Positions 1 through 11,203 of a DNA stretch of 64,000 nucleotides are shown piece after piece. This stretch comes from Sordariomycetes sp. S80-01Y (Eukaryota > Ascomycota > Sordariomycetes): NCBI GenBank assembly GCA_037042185.1, contig JAXQJY010000030.1, forward strand, positions 496,001-560,000, in the 5' to 3' direction. The translations under genes and the position numbers were made by a program. Positions within the stretch are counted from its first letter, which is position 1, and each line of letters starts with the position of its first letter. Below the pieces are notes generated by a model. That model searched no databases, was not told where the DNA came from, and worked only from the letters and a program-made list of their open reading frames with translations.

Positions 1-1034
1 GACGGGAATCAGATTGTGTCCCGAGGACTGCAATCGACTGATGATGCGTTTGGGTATGATTGCGGCGCCAATACGGTTGCGCCGCCTTTTGACTTCTAGC
101 TTAGGATGAGGTAGCTTTCGGGAGGAGGTGGCTTTCATCGAGGCCTCACGAACAGAGTGTCTTGTCTTACGCCAACCTAGGCCTAAGGCCGCATGTAGGG
201 CAGGGCCTGTGCGAAGCCAAGGGCGGATGTTGACGGAAAGTGAACAGAGAATTTTACGAAGCATTGATTGACCCTGTCTTGTGCAACACCCAGTAGCTAT
301 GGAGACAGCCTCAGGCTACCTACCCGTGACCAAGATGCTTCATTTTCAAGAGCAGCGACTGGCATCATGGCTGCCTCTCCGTAGTACGTGCTGCTAGCTT
401 TGTCCCCCATGAACCATTCCCTTCACCCCTCACCCTCGCCTTTAGTCCTCATTGCGACGCATCAGGAGTTATGGTGAAAATCCAAGCTATGATCCCGGCG
501 ACATCACCCGGGGTTCGGCGCTTGCAGAGGCGATTCGCAACAAAACAGACAGAAATGGCGACTAGCACGTGTAGCCTTATAAAGTGGATGAGGATGGGGT
601 TCCGCTACTCAAACGCATGAAGGCAGACTTTCGATTATGCATTTCCCTCAAGACCAGGTTAACACACGATGTAATCATCCAAGTTCCCACGGAGCCGCTG
701 TACCTCATTTTATCTGGAACAAACATGAATCTGGCCCGTCTTGCTGTCCCCTCTACGTTATAGCTCGAGATTTAGATGGGCTCGCTCGTCGTGAGTCAGC
801 ATGTGGGGAGGACATGGCCATTGCCCGCGGAGGCTTCCCCAGCCCACCCGTGTCGCGCGATTGGCTGGGGCAGGAGAGCAGTTGGCGTATTTTCCCCCGG
901 GGGCCCACGGCGATGTCGCAATTGAGCTCACCGGCTCCTGAGTGAAATAGCCTCGACATCCTCTCATTTGTCCATTGTCCACGACCTGAATGTCTAGATC
1001 TGCGTGATCTGGACTGTCTGTATCGGGGGAATTC
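1..1034. other. Intergenic region upstream of the kynurenine aminotransferase gene
   Basis: No convincing gene is visible. The reading frames here are short, overlap on both strands and resemble no protein family. The last few hundred bases should hold the promoter and leader of the plus-strand gene starting at 1035. A perfect TGAGTCA lies at 792-798. Any gene ending to the left would have its coding part outside the window. Confidence 0.6.
792..798. promoter_or_regulatory. Candidate Gcn4/CPC-1 site (TGAGTCA)
   Basis: This is an exact match to the bZIP target TGASTCA used by Gcn4/CPC-1/CpcA in general amino-acid control. It lies about 240 bp upstream of the kynurenine aminotransferase start codon. 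The match is seen directly. A regulatory role is inference, since a 7-bp motif is expected by chance every several kilobases. Confidence 0.25.
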
Positions 1035-2486
1035 ATGTCGCTCCTCGCCACAACCGCAGCACCCATCAGAAGCGCTCTCCGTCCAGGTCCAGCAGCCGTA
1101 ACCCTCAAGGCCTCCCGCGCCCTTCACTCATCCCCAACCGCAACCATGGCCTCTCTCCCTCCACTGTCTTCCAAAATCTCCCCGGCAGCTCGTGTCAGCG
1201 GCCAGCGCAAGGATGTCTGGTCCATCATCAACGAGGCCGCCGAGTCGTCCCCCAACCAACCCATCGTCAACATGGGTCAAGGGTTCTTCGGATACAACCC
1301 GCCGCCCTTCATCCTCAATGCCGCCAAAGCTGCTCTGGATCAGGTGGCGTGCAACCAGTACTCGCCGACCAAGGGCAGGCCGAGGCTGAGGAAGGCGATC
1401 GCGGATGCATACAGCCCGAAATGGGGAAGGCAGCTGGATCCGGAGAAGGAGGTCACCATCACAACGGGGGCGAACGAGGGCATGCTGAGTGCCTTCATGG
1501 CGTTTGTGGAGGAGGGAGATGAAGTCATTGTGTTTGAGCCCTTCTTCGATCAGTGAGTCTTTGTCTGCGGAAGGGAGCGAATGGGGTAGCTGACAGGGCA
1601 AAGATACATCAGCAACATCGAGATGCCGGGTGGCAAGATCGTCTATGTGCCCATGCACCCGCCCGAGACTGGGGCTACGAAGACGTCCTCGGCAGCGGAT
1701 TGGACCATTGACTTTGATGAGCTGGAGGCGGCCATCACGCCCAAGACCAAGATGATCGTCCTCAACACTCCCCACAACCCTGTTGGCAAGGTCTACTCGA
1801 AAGCTGAGCTCCAGAAGATCGGCGACCTCTGCGTCAAGAACGAGATCATCATCCTCTCGGACGAAGTCTACGACCGGCTGTACTACGTACCCTTCACACG
1901 CATCGCGACCCTGTCGCCCGAGATCGAGCGTTTGACTCTGACCGTCGGCTCCGCGGGCAAGAACTTCTACGCTACCGGCTGGCGCGTGGGCTGGCTCATG
2001 GGGCCGGAGCACCTGATTAAGCACGTCTCCGCCGCCCACACGCGCATCTGCTTCTCCTCCGTCTCGCCCCTCCAGGAAGCGTGCGCCGTGGGCTTCGAGC
2101 AGGCAGACCAGGAGGGGTTCTGGGACGAGACCATCAAGGACATGAAGGCCAAGATGGCGCGCTTCAACGAGGTGTGGGACGAGCTAGGCATGCCGTACTC
2201 GGACCCTGAGGGCGGCTACTTCGTCCTCGTGAACATGAGCAAGGTCAAGGTGCCCGAGGACTATCCCTTCCCAGAGCACGTCGCCAGCAGGCCGAGGGAC
2301 TTCAAGCTGGCGTGGTTCCTGATTCAGGAGGTGGGTGTGGCGGCCATCCCGCCGACGGAGTTCTACACGGACAAGAACCAGCACCTCGCCGAGGATTACA
2401 TCCGATTTGCGGTTTGCAAGGAGGACAAGGTCCTTGAGGAGGCGAAGGAGAGGCTCAGGGGCCTGAAGAAGTACATTCAGCAGTAG
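1035..2486 (+). CDS. bna3: Kynurenine/glutamine aminotransferase, class I PLP enzyme
   Basis: Two exons, 1035-1552 and 1604-2486, give a 466-residue protein; the 51-nt intron has a GCTGAC branch-like site. It belongs to the fold-type I aminotransferases of the kynurenine aminotransferase/Bna3 group, which convert kynurenine to kynurenic acid with a 2-oxo acid acceptor. Family marks seen: MGQGFFGYNPP near residue 79, QYSPTKGRPRLRKAI, LNTPHNPVGKVYS, LSDEVYDRL, and the PLP-lysine block SAGKNFYATGWRVGW with the Schiff-base lysine at about 292. The first 37 residues are Arg/Ala/Ser-rich and nearly free of acidic residues, like a mitochondrial presequence. A second in-frame ATG at 1146 (residue 38) has a much better context, so cytosolic and mitochondrial forms are possible. 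The exact substrate preference cannot be read from sequence. Confidence 0.9.
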
Positions 2487-3159
2487 AGGAGAGTAGGAGT
2501 AGGCCGAGGATGTCTAGAACTAGATCATTTCCAGACCAATGTGCATCTGGTTGGTCACTCGATTTGGTCAGATCGGCTGCAGATGACTCGATAGAATGAC
2601 ATGAAAAGTTGCACAAAATCCAGAGGCTCTCAGCTTCTTGCCATCCCGCGCATCTTCATCATTAAAGGGGTTAGAAACGGCCCGCCCGTGAGTGGTGGAA
2701 GCCACCGACGACAGAAACGCGGAGCCGGCCGACGAGATCTGAGCGGGGAACGGTGGTGGGGGGAGACCCTGATAACGGGCGGGTGTCAATGTCCCGCACG
2801 GACGAGATTGACACGTCCGGTCCTCCGCATCATCGATTTTGCAAGCGCAAATTGATATAATTGGCACGTACATGCCCGATTTGAGCACGCATAGCTGCCC
2901 TATCGGGCATCGCAGAATGGCCTGGACCGCACGCTCTTCGCCACGACGATACAAACATGCGATGGGCTCCAGCCTTTTCGTCTCTCATCTCACTCATCTT
3001 TCTTCTTCTACGGGTCTTTCATCACGGTCAGCCTCTCTTCTTGCTCGTGGACCCGCTTAGCTCATTTGCTGGTTGAAGAGACGGGAGTCTGATTGCATGT
3101 GATATCTTGGTCGTCAGCTCCTCGTTGATCGTGCTGGTTCGTGAGACCTCACCTTGATC
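2487..3159. other. Intergenic region, promoter of xanthine dehydrogenase
   Basis: This holds the 3' end of the aminotransferase transcript and the promoter of the next plus-strand gene. No coding potential is evident. Visible elements are a TGATAA (GATA-factor-like) site at 2770-2775 and a 9-bp inverted repeat at 2872-2910. Confidence 0.6.
2872..2910. promoter_or_regulatory. Inverted repeat ATGCCCGAT / ATCGGGCAT, possible regulator site
   Basis: ATGCCCGAT at 2872-2880 and its exact reverse complement ATCGGGCAT at 2902-2910 are separated by 21 nt. They lie about 250 bp upstream of the xanthine dehydrogenase ATG. The arms contain CCGA and TCGG, the half-sites used by the purine regulator UaY (known site TCGG-N6-CCGA), but in everted order and at a different spacing. 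Binding is therefore inference. Confidence 0.3.
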
Positions 3160-6100
3160 ATGGCGCCCATTGCCATCTCCCCTGAGCGGGATCCTCATCC
3201 AGAGCCTCTGGCAACCCTCACAGCCAAGTTCGACGATACCATCCGCTTCTACCTTAACGGCACAAAGGTCGTCCTCGACGAAATCGACCCAGAAGTCACG
3301 GTTCTCGAGTACCTGCGCGGCATCGGCCTCACAGGCACGAAACTGTCAGTCTGATCCTATCTCGGCTTATCTCTTTGTACTGACGAACTCAGGGGCTGCG
3401 GAGAAGGCGGCTGCGGTGCCTGCACGATCGTCGTCTCCCAATACAACCCAACCACAAAGCGTATCTACCATGCCTCAGTGAACGCATGTCTAGCGCCCCT
3501 CGCCTCCCTCGATGGGAAGCACGTCATCACAATCGAAGGTATCGGCAACACCAAGCGTCCCCATCCTACGCAAGAGCGCATTGCAAAGAGTAATGGCTCC
3601 CAATGCGGGTTCTGCACACCGGGTATTGTCATGAGCTTGTACGCCCTGCTGAGGAACAACGAAGGGCCGAGCAAGGAGGAGGTGGAGGAGGCTTTCGATG
3701 GGAACCTGTGTCGTTGCACGGGTTACAGGCCGATTCTGGATGCGGCGCAGACGTTTTCCGTCGAAAGGGGTTGTGCCAAAGTTAAGAGCAACGGCGGCTC
3801 GGGATGCTGCATGGAGAAGAATGGAAACGGGGCCGGCGGTGGCGGGTGCTGCATGGACCAAAAGAAGGACGATCAGCCCATCAAGAGATTCACACCTCCA
3901 GGGTTCATCGAATACAACCCCGACACGGAGCTAATTTTCCCGCCAGCGCTGAAGAAGCACGAGATGAGACCACTAGCTTTTGGAAACAAGAGAAAGAGGT
4001 GGTACCGGCCGGTGACTCTCGACCAGCTTCTTCAGATTAAGAGCGTGCATCCGCAAGCCAAGATCATTGGTGGAAGCACGGAGACGCAGATTGAGATCAA
4101 GTTCAAGGCCTTGCAGTACCCTGTGTCGGTTTTCGTTGGCGACATTGCCGAGTTGCGGCAGTATGAGTTCAAGGACGACTGCCTTGAGATTGGCGGAAAT
4201 GTCATTTTGACTGATTTGGAAGGCTTGTGCGAGGAGGCCATTGAGCATTACGGGAAAACCAGGGGTCAAGTCTTTGAAGGCATGCTGAAGCAGCTCAAAT
4301 ACTTTGCTGGAAGGCAGATTCGCAATGTCGGCACACCGGCAGGCAACCTGGTCACGGCATCACCCATCTCAGATCTGAACCCCGTCTTCTGGGGAGCAAA
4401 CGCCGTTCTGGTGGCCAAGTCAGCAACAGAGGAGAAGGAAATCCCCATGTCGAGTTTCTTCACTGGCTACCGCAAAACAGCACTGCCACAAGATGCCATC
4501 ATCGCATCCATCCGCATTCCTGTCACGGCAGAGAAGGGGGAGTTCTTCAGAGCCTACAAGCAGGCCAAGCGGAAAGACGACGACATTGCCATTGTCACTG
4601 GCGCGTTGCGTGTCAAGATGGACGACGACGGTATTGTCACGGAGAACAACCTCATCTACGGCGGTATGGCTGCCATGACGACCTCGGCGAAGGGAACGAT
4701 GGAATATCTTATCGGCAAGAAGTTCGCCGATCTGGAAACGCTAGAGGGCGCAATGTCCGCCTTGGAGAAAGACTTCGACATGCAATTCGGCGTTCCTGGA
4801 GGCATGGCTTCCTATCGCAAGGCGTTGGCCCTTGGCTTCTTCTATCGATTCTACCACGACGTGCTGGCGGCTCTGGACAAGCAAAGTAAGCACATTGACG
4901 ATCAAGCCGTAGAGGAGATCGAGCGCGAGCTGTCGAAGGGCGCGGTCGACGAGCAGACCGCCGAGAAGTACGAAAAGGAGGTGACGGGCAAGTCCAACAA
5001 CCACTTGGCTGCTTTGAAGCAGACTACCGGCGAGGCACAGTACACGGACGATATGCCAGCCATGAAGAACGAGCTTCACGGCTGCTACGTCTTGTCCTCG
5101 AAAGCACATGCCAAGATTATCTCGATCGACTACTCCGAAGCGTTGGACATCCCCGGCGTGGTGGACAAGATTGACAAAGACGACATGCCGACTCCGGAAG
5201 CCAACAAATTCGGCGCCCCGCACTTCGACGAGGTCTTCTTTGCCGAGGGTGAGGTTCACACCGCGGGTCAGCCGATTGCTATGATTCTGGCCACCTCTGC
5301 GTTGAAGGCTCAGGAAGCGGCACGGGCCGTCAAGGTAGAGTATGAAGAACTGCCCTCCATCCTGACGATCGAGGAGGCCATCGAAAAGGAAAGCTTCCAT
5401 AAGCTCTACCGGGAGATTAAGAACGGCGACGTCGAGGAAGCCTTCAAGAATTGCGACTATGTCTTCACCGGCACGGCGAGGATGGGCGGGCAGGAGCACT
5501 TCTACCTGGAGACCAACGCGGCCTTGGTGGTGCCCAAACCCGAAGATGGGGAGATGGAGATCTTTTGCAGCACGCAAAACGCCAACGAGACGCAGGTTTT
5601 CGCCTCCCGGGTCTGCGAGGTCCAGTCGAACAAGATCAACGTGCGGGTGAAGCGCCTCGGAGGCGGCTTCGGTGGCAAAGAGACGCGATCCGTGCTGCTG
5701 TCCTCCGCGCTGGCGCTCGCAGCCAAAAAGACGGGCAGACCCGTCCGTTGCATGCTCACTCGCGAGGAGGACATGGTACTCATGGGTCAACGCCATCCCT
5801 TCTTGGGACGGTACAAGATCGGCGTCAACAAGGACGGCAAGATCCAGGCTTTGGACTGCGACATCTTCAACAACGCAGGGTGGACCTTTGATCTCAGCCC
5901 TGCGGTGGTCGAGCGGTCCATGTCACATGTTGATGGATGTTACAAGATCCCCAACGTTTGGGTTCGAGGACGCATCTGCCGGACCAACACCATGTCGAAC
6001 ACGGCCTTCCGAGGCTTCGGCGGTCCGCAGGGCATGTTCATCTGCGAGACGTACATGGAGGAGACGGCCGACAGACTGGGCATTCCCGTGGAGAAGTTCC

Positions 6101-7314
6101 GCGAGATCAACTTCTACAAGTACGGCGAAACGACGCACTTCAACCAGGAGATCCGGGACTGGCACGTCCCGCTGATGTACAAGCAAGTTCAGGACGAAGC
6201 GCAGTACGCATCTCGGCAGGAAGCCATCGCCAAATTCAACGACGGCAACAAGTGGCGTCGCAGAGGCCTGGCGCTCATCCCCACAAAGTTCGGCATCTCC
6301 TTCACAGCTCTGTTCCTCAATCAAGCTGGCGCATTGGTGCACATCTACCACGACGGCAGCATCCTCGTCGCCCACGGCGGCACGGAAATGGGCCAGGGCC
6401 TACACACCAAAATGACCCAAATTGCCGCGCAGGCCCTCCAGGTTCCACTTGACAACGTCTTCATATCGGAAACGGCCACCAACACGGTTGCCAACGCCTC
6501 CGCCACCGCAGCTTCGGCATCTTCCGACCTGAACGGCTTCGCAATCTACAATGCCTGCGAGCAGCTCAACGCCCGCCTGGCTCCGTACCGCGAAAAGCTC
6601 GGCCCGAACGCCACGATGAAGGAGCTGGCGCACGCGGCGTACTTTGACCGCGTGAATCTCTCGGCGCAGGGCTTCTACAAGACTCCCGAGATCGGCTACG
6701 TCTGGGGCGAGAACAAGGGCAAGATGTTCTTCTACTTCACGCAGGGAGTGGCCGCGGCGGAGGTCGAGGTGGATCTGCTCACGGGGACGTGGACGTGCCT
6801 CAGGGCCGACGTTAAGATGGACGTCGGGCAGAGCATCAACCCCAGCATCGACTACGGGCAGATCCAGGGGGCCTTTGTGCAGGGGATGGGACTGTTCACG
6901 ATGGAGGAGAGCCTCTGGCTGCGCAACGGGCCCAACGCGGGCAACTTATTCACGCGGGGTCCAGGTGCCTACAAGATCCCGGGCTTCAGGGACATACCGC
7001 AGGACTTCAACGTGTCCCTCCTCAAGGATGTGGAGTGGAAAGAACTGCGGACGATCCAGCGCAGTCGCGGCGTGGGCGAGCCACCTCTGTTCATGGGAAG
7101 CGCCGTCTTCTTCGCAATCAGGGACGCGCTCCGATCGACTCGCAAGGCGAACGGCGTGGAATGCAAGGCAGGCGACGCAGAAGGGGAGGGCCTGCTAAGG
7201 CTGGAGAGCCCGGCGACGAGCGAGAGGATCAGACTGAGCTGCGAAGATGATATTATGAGGAGGGCGAGGGTGTCACCGAAAGAGGGGGAGAAGAGCTTCT
7301 TCGTGGCAATCTAG
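3160..7314 (+). CDS. xdh: Xanthine dehydrogenase (purine hydroxylase I, molybdoflavoprotein)
   Basis: Exons 3160-3344 and 3393-7314 give 1368 residues, close to the roughly 1360 of fungal HxA enzymes. The 48-nt intron has a TACTGAC branch site. It oxidises hypoxanthine and xanthine to uric acid in the cytosol or peroxisome. Domains in order: plant-type 2Fe-2S centre (C64, C69, C72 in GCGEGGCGAC); second 2Fe-2S domain with CGFC at 133-136 and CRC at 168-170; a linker with two CC pairs and CCMDQKKDD, like the CCMNQKK stretch of animal enzymes; FAD domain (IIGGSTETQIEIK); molybdenum-cofactor domains with GQEHFYLETNA, GGGFGGKETR, FRGFGGPQG and GGTEMGQGL. The catalytic Glu lies in GVGEPPLF at about 1291. 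The C-terminus ends in a family-typical KSFFVAI. The ATG at 3160 is chosen because it opens directly into the conserved N-terminus. Confidence 0.97.
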
Positions 7315-8157
7315 GAACCAAGCATGGTATTTTTAGTAATGTGGCGTTTAATGGCACGTCTTGTTGACTCTGATATTCGACTTTGATATCTGACGTGGAA
7401 AAGGGGGCGAAAGGAGGCTTGGATACAACTTGGCCGTGACTGGCCAATTGCTCGCGTGATCGTCACCGCAGATAGCCGAGGCTCGGCTCAGCCCTCTCTG
7501 TCCCCGGATTCTGCACGAAAACGTCCATGTTGCCCTCCCAGAATCAATGTGATGTGTGATTTCACCCCTGCAGTGCGTGGCAGACTGAGCGGCCAAGGCT
7601 CGGGCAGAAGCCGTCGTCTGCAGCCCCGGATCCGGACTTCGGCGCAGCGGTCGCCAATGTCAATCACTGACGGCGGCCCATCGGCTCCGGGAGGCCCCGC
7701 CATTCGTCCTGTCCAGCGCCAGTGCTATTGGTAGTGCCGACCAATGCTGTTCGCTTTTGCTGGGGTTTCCAGGTTCCCATCCCGGGCAACGGCTGAGCAA
7801 CTGTTGGTGCAAACTTGAAGACGGTAAACGTAAACCTTGGCCCCCACCAGCCAAGAAGGACCGTCACCGTGACTGTGACTCGGGACAGCTTCGCTTCAGC
7901 TTGGCTCCAGCTTCACCACAACTCCTCCCCGCTCCCCTCTCGAGGCCAATGGCAATTGCGCCATCATCACCCATCGACTCGGAGCCACCAGCCGAGCCTC
8001 GACCTCGTTGCGACAGCCCACGACGCCTCGCCCCAACCCTTGCGTAACCCCGACCCCGAAATCGCTCGCGCTCGCCCTCGCCCATTTCCCCCCCCGCGGC
8101 GCAGAAGACGCGCTCTCCCACCGCGGCCGCGTCCACGGTCCATGGACAGTCGCAGCC
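7315..8157. other. Intergenic region, promoter and leader of the AcuK-type regulator
   Basis: Contains the xanthine dehydrogenase 3' end and the 5' region of the next plus-strand gene. The last 250 bases are C-rich and pyrimidine-rich, as in a transcribed leader. I see no coding sequence or recognisable repeat. Confidence 0.6.
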
Positions 8158-10098
8158 ATGGGTGATGGCAAGGCGTCGGACGGCAAGGCCAGGAAACCCG
8201 CCGACGTGAGGCGCGATCACGGCGGCGCCAAGGATGACAAGAGCCCCAAGAAGAGGCGCAAGGTCAACCACGCGTGCGTCTACTGTCGGCGATCGCACAT
8301 GACCTGCGACCTGGTACGTTGACAGCTGCCTCCAATTTTTCTCTCTCCATTTCTGGTCCTGACGCCGTTTCCAGGAGAGGCCGTGCACCCGCTGCATCAA
8401 GCGCAACATCGGCCACCTCTGCCACGATGAGCCCCGCGACGCAGACACCAAGAAGACCAAGCCTCAGGCCCAACAGGCGCAGCAGACCGCCGACGACCCT
8501 TCCCAGCAAGGCAACTCCAGCAACGGCAATGCGCCTGAGACCCCGTCGGACATGGGCCGCAGCTCCATCTCCAGCATGGGTCCTCCGACCTTCGACGGGA
8601 ACAGACCGCGCGCTGGCAGCGGCTTCAGCATGATGGCCCAGAGAAATGCCCTGCCGCAGAGTCTTGTGCAACCTGGGATGCAGCAGCAGCAGCAGCAACA
8701 GCAGCAGAGTGGGCTGGGTGGTGGGAATAATGCAAATCAATGTAGGTCAAGCCCCTGTTCTGGTCACAGACGTGGGAACCTCCGTCTGTGTTGCTGAGCC
8801 CCTCCTACAGCGCTGTCCCAGCCCGCGCAGACTTGGCGAGCAAAAAAATAAAATAAAACAAACAAAAAATGTTGAGGGCGACTAGCTGACCAGACCAGTT
8901 GCAGGCTTCTCCGACGCCTGGATGACAGCCCAGAACTTCGAGGGCATGAACAGCTTCAACCCGAACTACATGATCACCCCCGAGGTCTCGCACGAGTTCA
9001 ACCTGCTCAACGATTTCCTGCACACGAGCCTCCTCGACGACAACGGCGTACCGGCCGACGACTCGGGCCAGCAGCAGCAACAGACCCCGCCGTTCGGACA
9101 GCAGAGGCAGCCCAAGCACGAGGTGGCGGACATGCTGAGTTTCGGTGCCGGGGGCTCGATGCCGCAAGGCCAGCCCGGGGCCGGCAATGCTGGGACCATG
9201 CTGCCGCCGCCCAACGTGGCCGAAGGGAAGAATCTGTCACGTCCAGGCAGTGCGTTGCCTGGCGACCTGAGCAAGACCCGCGAGTACTACCTCCAAGCCG
9301 CCGACCCGTCCGGCTCAGACAACCCAGAAGAGCGAATGGGTCGCGTCCTGCGCGCCAAGTACGACGCCGGTCTCCTCAAACCCTTCAACTACATCAACGG
9401 CTACGCGCGGCTGGGCAAATACCTAGACGGCCACATCGCGGCCTCGTCGAAGCAGAAGATCCTGAGGACCATCAATCAGTTCCGGCCAAAGTTCAGGGAG
9501 AAGGCACAGGGCCTGACGGACATGCAGCTCGTCTTTGTTGAGATGTGGTTCGAGAGGCAGCTGATGGACTACGACCGTGTCTTTGCGAGCATGGCTGTGC
9601 CGGCCTGTTGCTGGAGGCGGACGGGGGAGATTTTCAGGGGAAATAAGGAGATGGCGGAGTTGATCGATGTACCGGTCGACAAGCTGCGAGATGTGAGTTT
9701 TCTCCATGCCTTTATTCTCCCCGCTCGTTGACGGCATCCTGGGATATGGGTCGAGGAGAAGAAGAAGAAAAGCTAACGATTACAGGGCAAAATCGCACTC
9801 CACGAGATATTGACAGAAGAGTCCATGGTGCGCTACTGGGAAGAGTTTGGCACCATCGCATTCGACCCCGCGCACGAGACGCTCCTGACGGCGTGCTCGT
9901 TGAAGAACCCTAGCGACGAGAGCACGAACCCAGTCGTCAAGTGCTGCTTCTCCTTTACGATCCGGAGGGACGAGCATAAGCTGTAAGTTCCAGAAGAACC
10001 CGCAGAAATCGCGGCAGGGGAGTGGAGAACTGACGAGGTCTAGTCCGGCTCTGATCGTGGGTAACTTCCTGCCCCACGACCCTCCTACGCAAGGATAG
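8158..10098 (+). CDS. acuK: Transcription activator of gluconeogenesis, AcuK/Ert1 type (Zn2Cys6 plus PAS)
   Basis: Five exons (8158-8313, 8375-8741, 8905-9692, 9786-9982, 10044-10098) encode 520 residues. An N-terminal Zn2Cys6 cluster (C40, C43, C50, C56, C59, C68; KRRKVNHACVYCRRSHMTC) is split by intron 1 between its third and fourth cysteines. A Q/S/P-rich linker follows with a Gln run near 180, then the family block DAWMTAQNFEGMNSF and SHEFNLLNDFLHTSLLDD, a PAS-like domain, and the closing motif LPALIVGNFLP. This order is that of AcuK/AcuM/Ert1 regulators, which activate PEP carboxykinase and fructose-1,6-bisphosphatase genes on gluconeogenic carbon. It acts in the nucleus. The best match by remembered motifs is AcuK rather than its partner AcuM, but separating the two needs a tree. 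The 163-nt intron 2 is the least certain junction. Confidence 0.85.
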
Positions 10099-11203
10099 AC
10101 TGAGGGCGAAAATATATTGAAAATACACCTGAGGGACGCTCATGTTACAATGCTACGGAGACGGCGCTTGAGCGGCCTCGTCGAGACGGCGAATACGTCG
10201 CAGTCTGATTCCCTTTAAAGACAGATGGCACCGGGGCTTGTCAGAGCATATACATAGAGCACGCCCGCACGCGTGGGTTCACTGACCCCCTACCACAACA
10301 CTCGCCTCCTCGGGGAGTGCGATGTGCAACTTGAGAATATCAGGACGGGACTTGGCGAGGTTGAGCCAGAGCATGCGCTGAGATAGAGCAGCCAGCGCGC
10401 GTCGTTGCCGGCCAAGTAGATATCAGAGGCGGCGCGGTCGGCCGCAAGGCTTCGCGGGACAAGGCTCTGTTGGTATGGGATGGGAAAATATCACTGAATG
10501 AATGCTGCTTGCTCTTGCGCTTTCCGGTGAATGCAGCTGATGTGTCACTTCTGAACCTGATTGTCGGGGTTATTGGGCAGGGGTGAATATGTTGCGATCC
10601 TCGAACATGATGGGTATGCGGCTGTTTGCCGTCCGTCGTTTGTGCTTGCCTCCAGACACCTGGCCCATCTTCCCAGCCATTCTCACCCCAAACTTCAGCT
10701 GGAGGGCCTACCTCCTTTCGAATTAAAAAAACCATTAAGTTGAGTCGGCCATTTCGCTTTTGCTTCAACTTTACCGTTCCTTTGTGGCATCTGAGCGGAC
10801 GTGCTGCCTAGTACTAGTTCATTACCCCTTTAATCACCGGGTTCTTGGACCAAGGAGAGTGGGGTTTGGAAACGTTGAAGCTCACCGACCACTACAGCAT
10901 GACAGAGCAGTCTGCTTCCATGCTAGAACCATTCCTAGTGAGACCTCTTTTTGCAGAGTTGAGAAAAGCTCAATGTATTCAGCTCTGTGCAGTGCTCAAG
11001 AGACTGGGCGTGCTGGTGCCTTCCCCAACATATAGTCGAGTTCCATCGTCCTTTCCTACATGGCACAAATGATTGGGCCTCACGTGCCTTACGCGAGGCC
11101 ACCTCATGCTGTACTCTTGCTTCTATCCTCTCTTTGATTTAAGTCCTTGCCATCGCAATCTCAATCCTCCATATTTGCAAGAGACGACCCTCTCGGTGGC
11201 TCC
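10099..11203. other. Intergenic region between acuK and spo22
   Basis: About 1.1 kb holding the acuK 3' end and the spo22 promoter. Only short chance frames are seen on either strand. No repeat or RNA gene was recognised. Confidence 0.55.

Noticed and set aside
1128-2039. 303-codon minus-strand frame across the aminotransferase gene
   Set aside because: It runs antisense to two well-supported exons and their intron, with no family features.
3760-3880. Cys-rich insert of xanthine dehydrogenase as a possible new metal site
   Set aside because: A similar CCMNQKK linker occurs in animal enzymes, so this is a known family feature with a short duplication.
4741-5796. 351-codon frame on the minus strand inside xanthine dehydrogenase
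   Set aside because: It is fully antisense to a conserved coding region, has no motif and is explained by GC-biased third positions.
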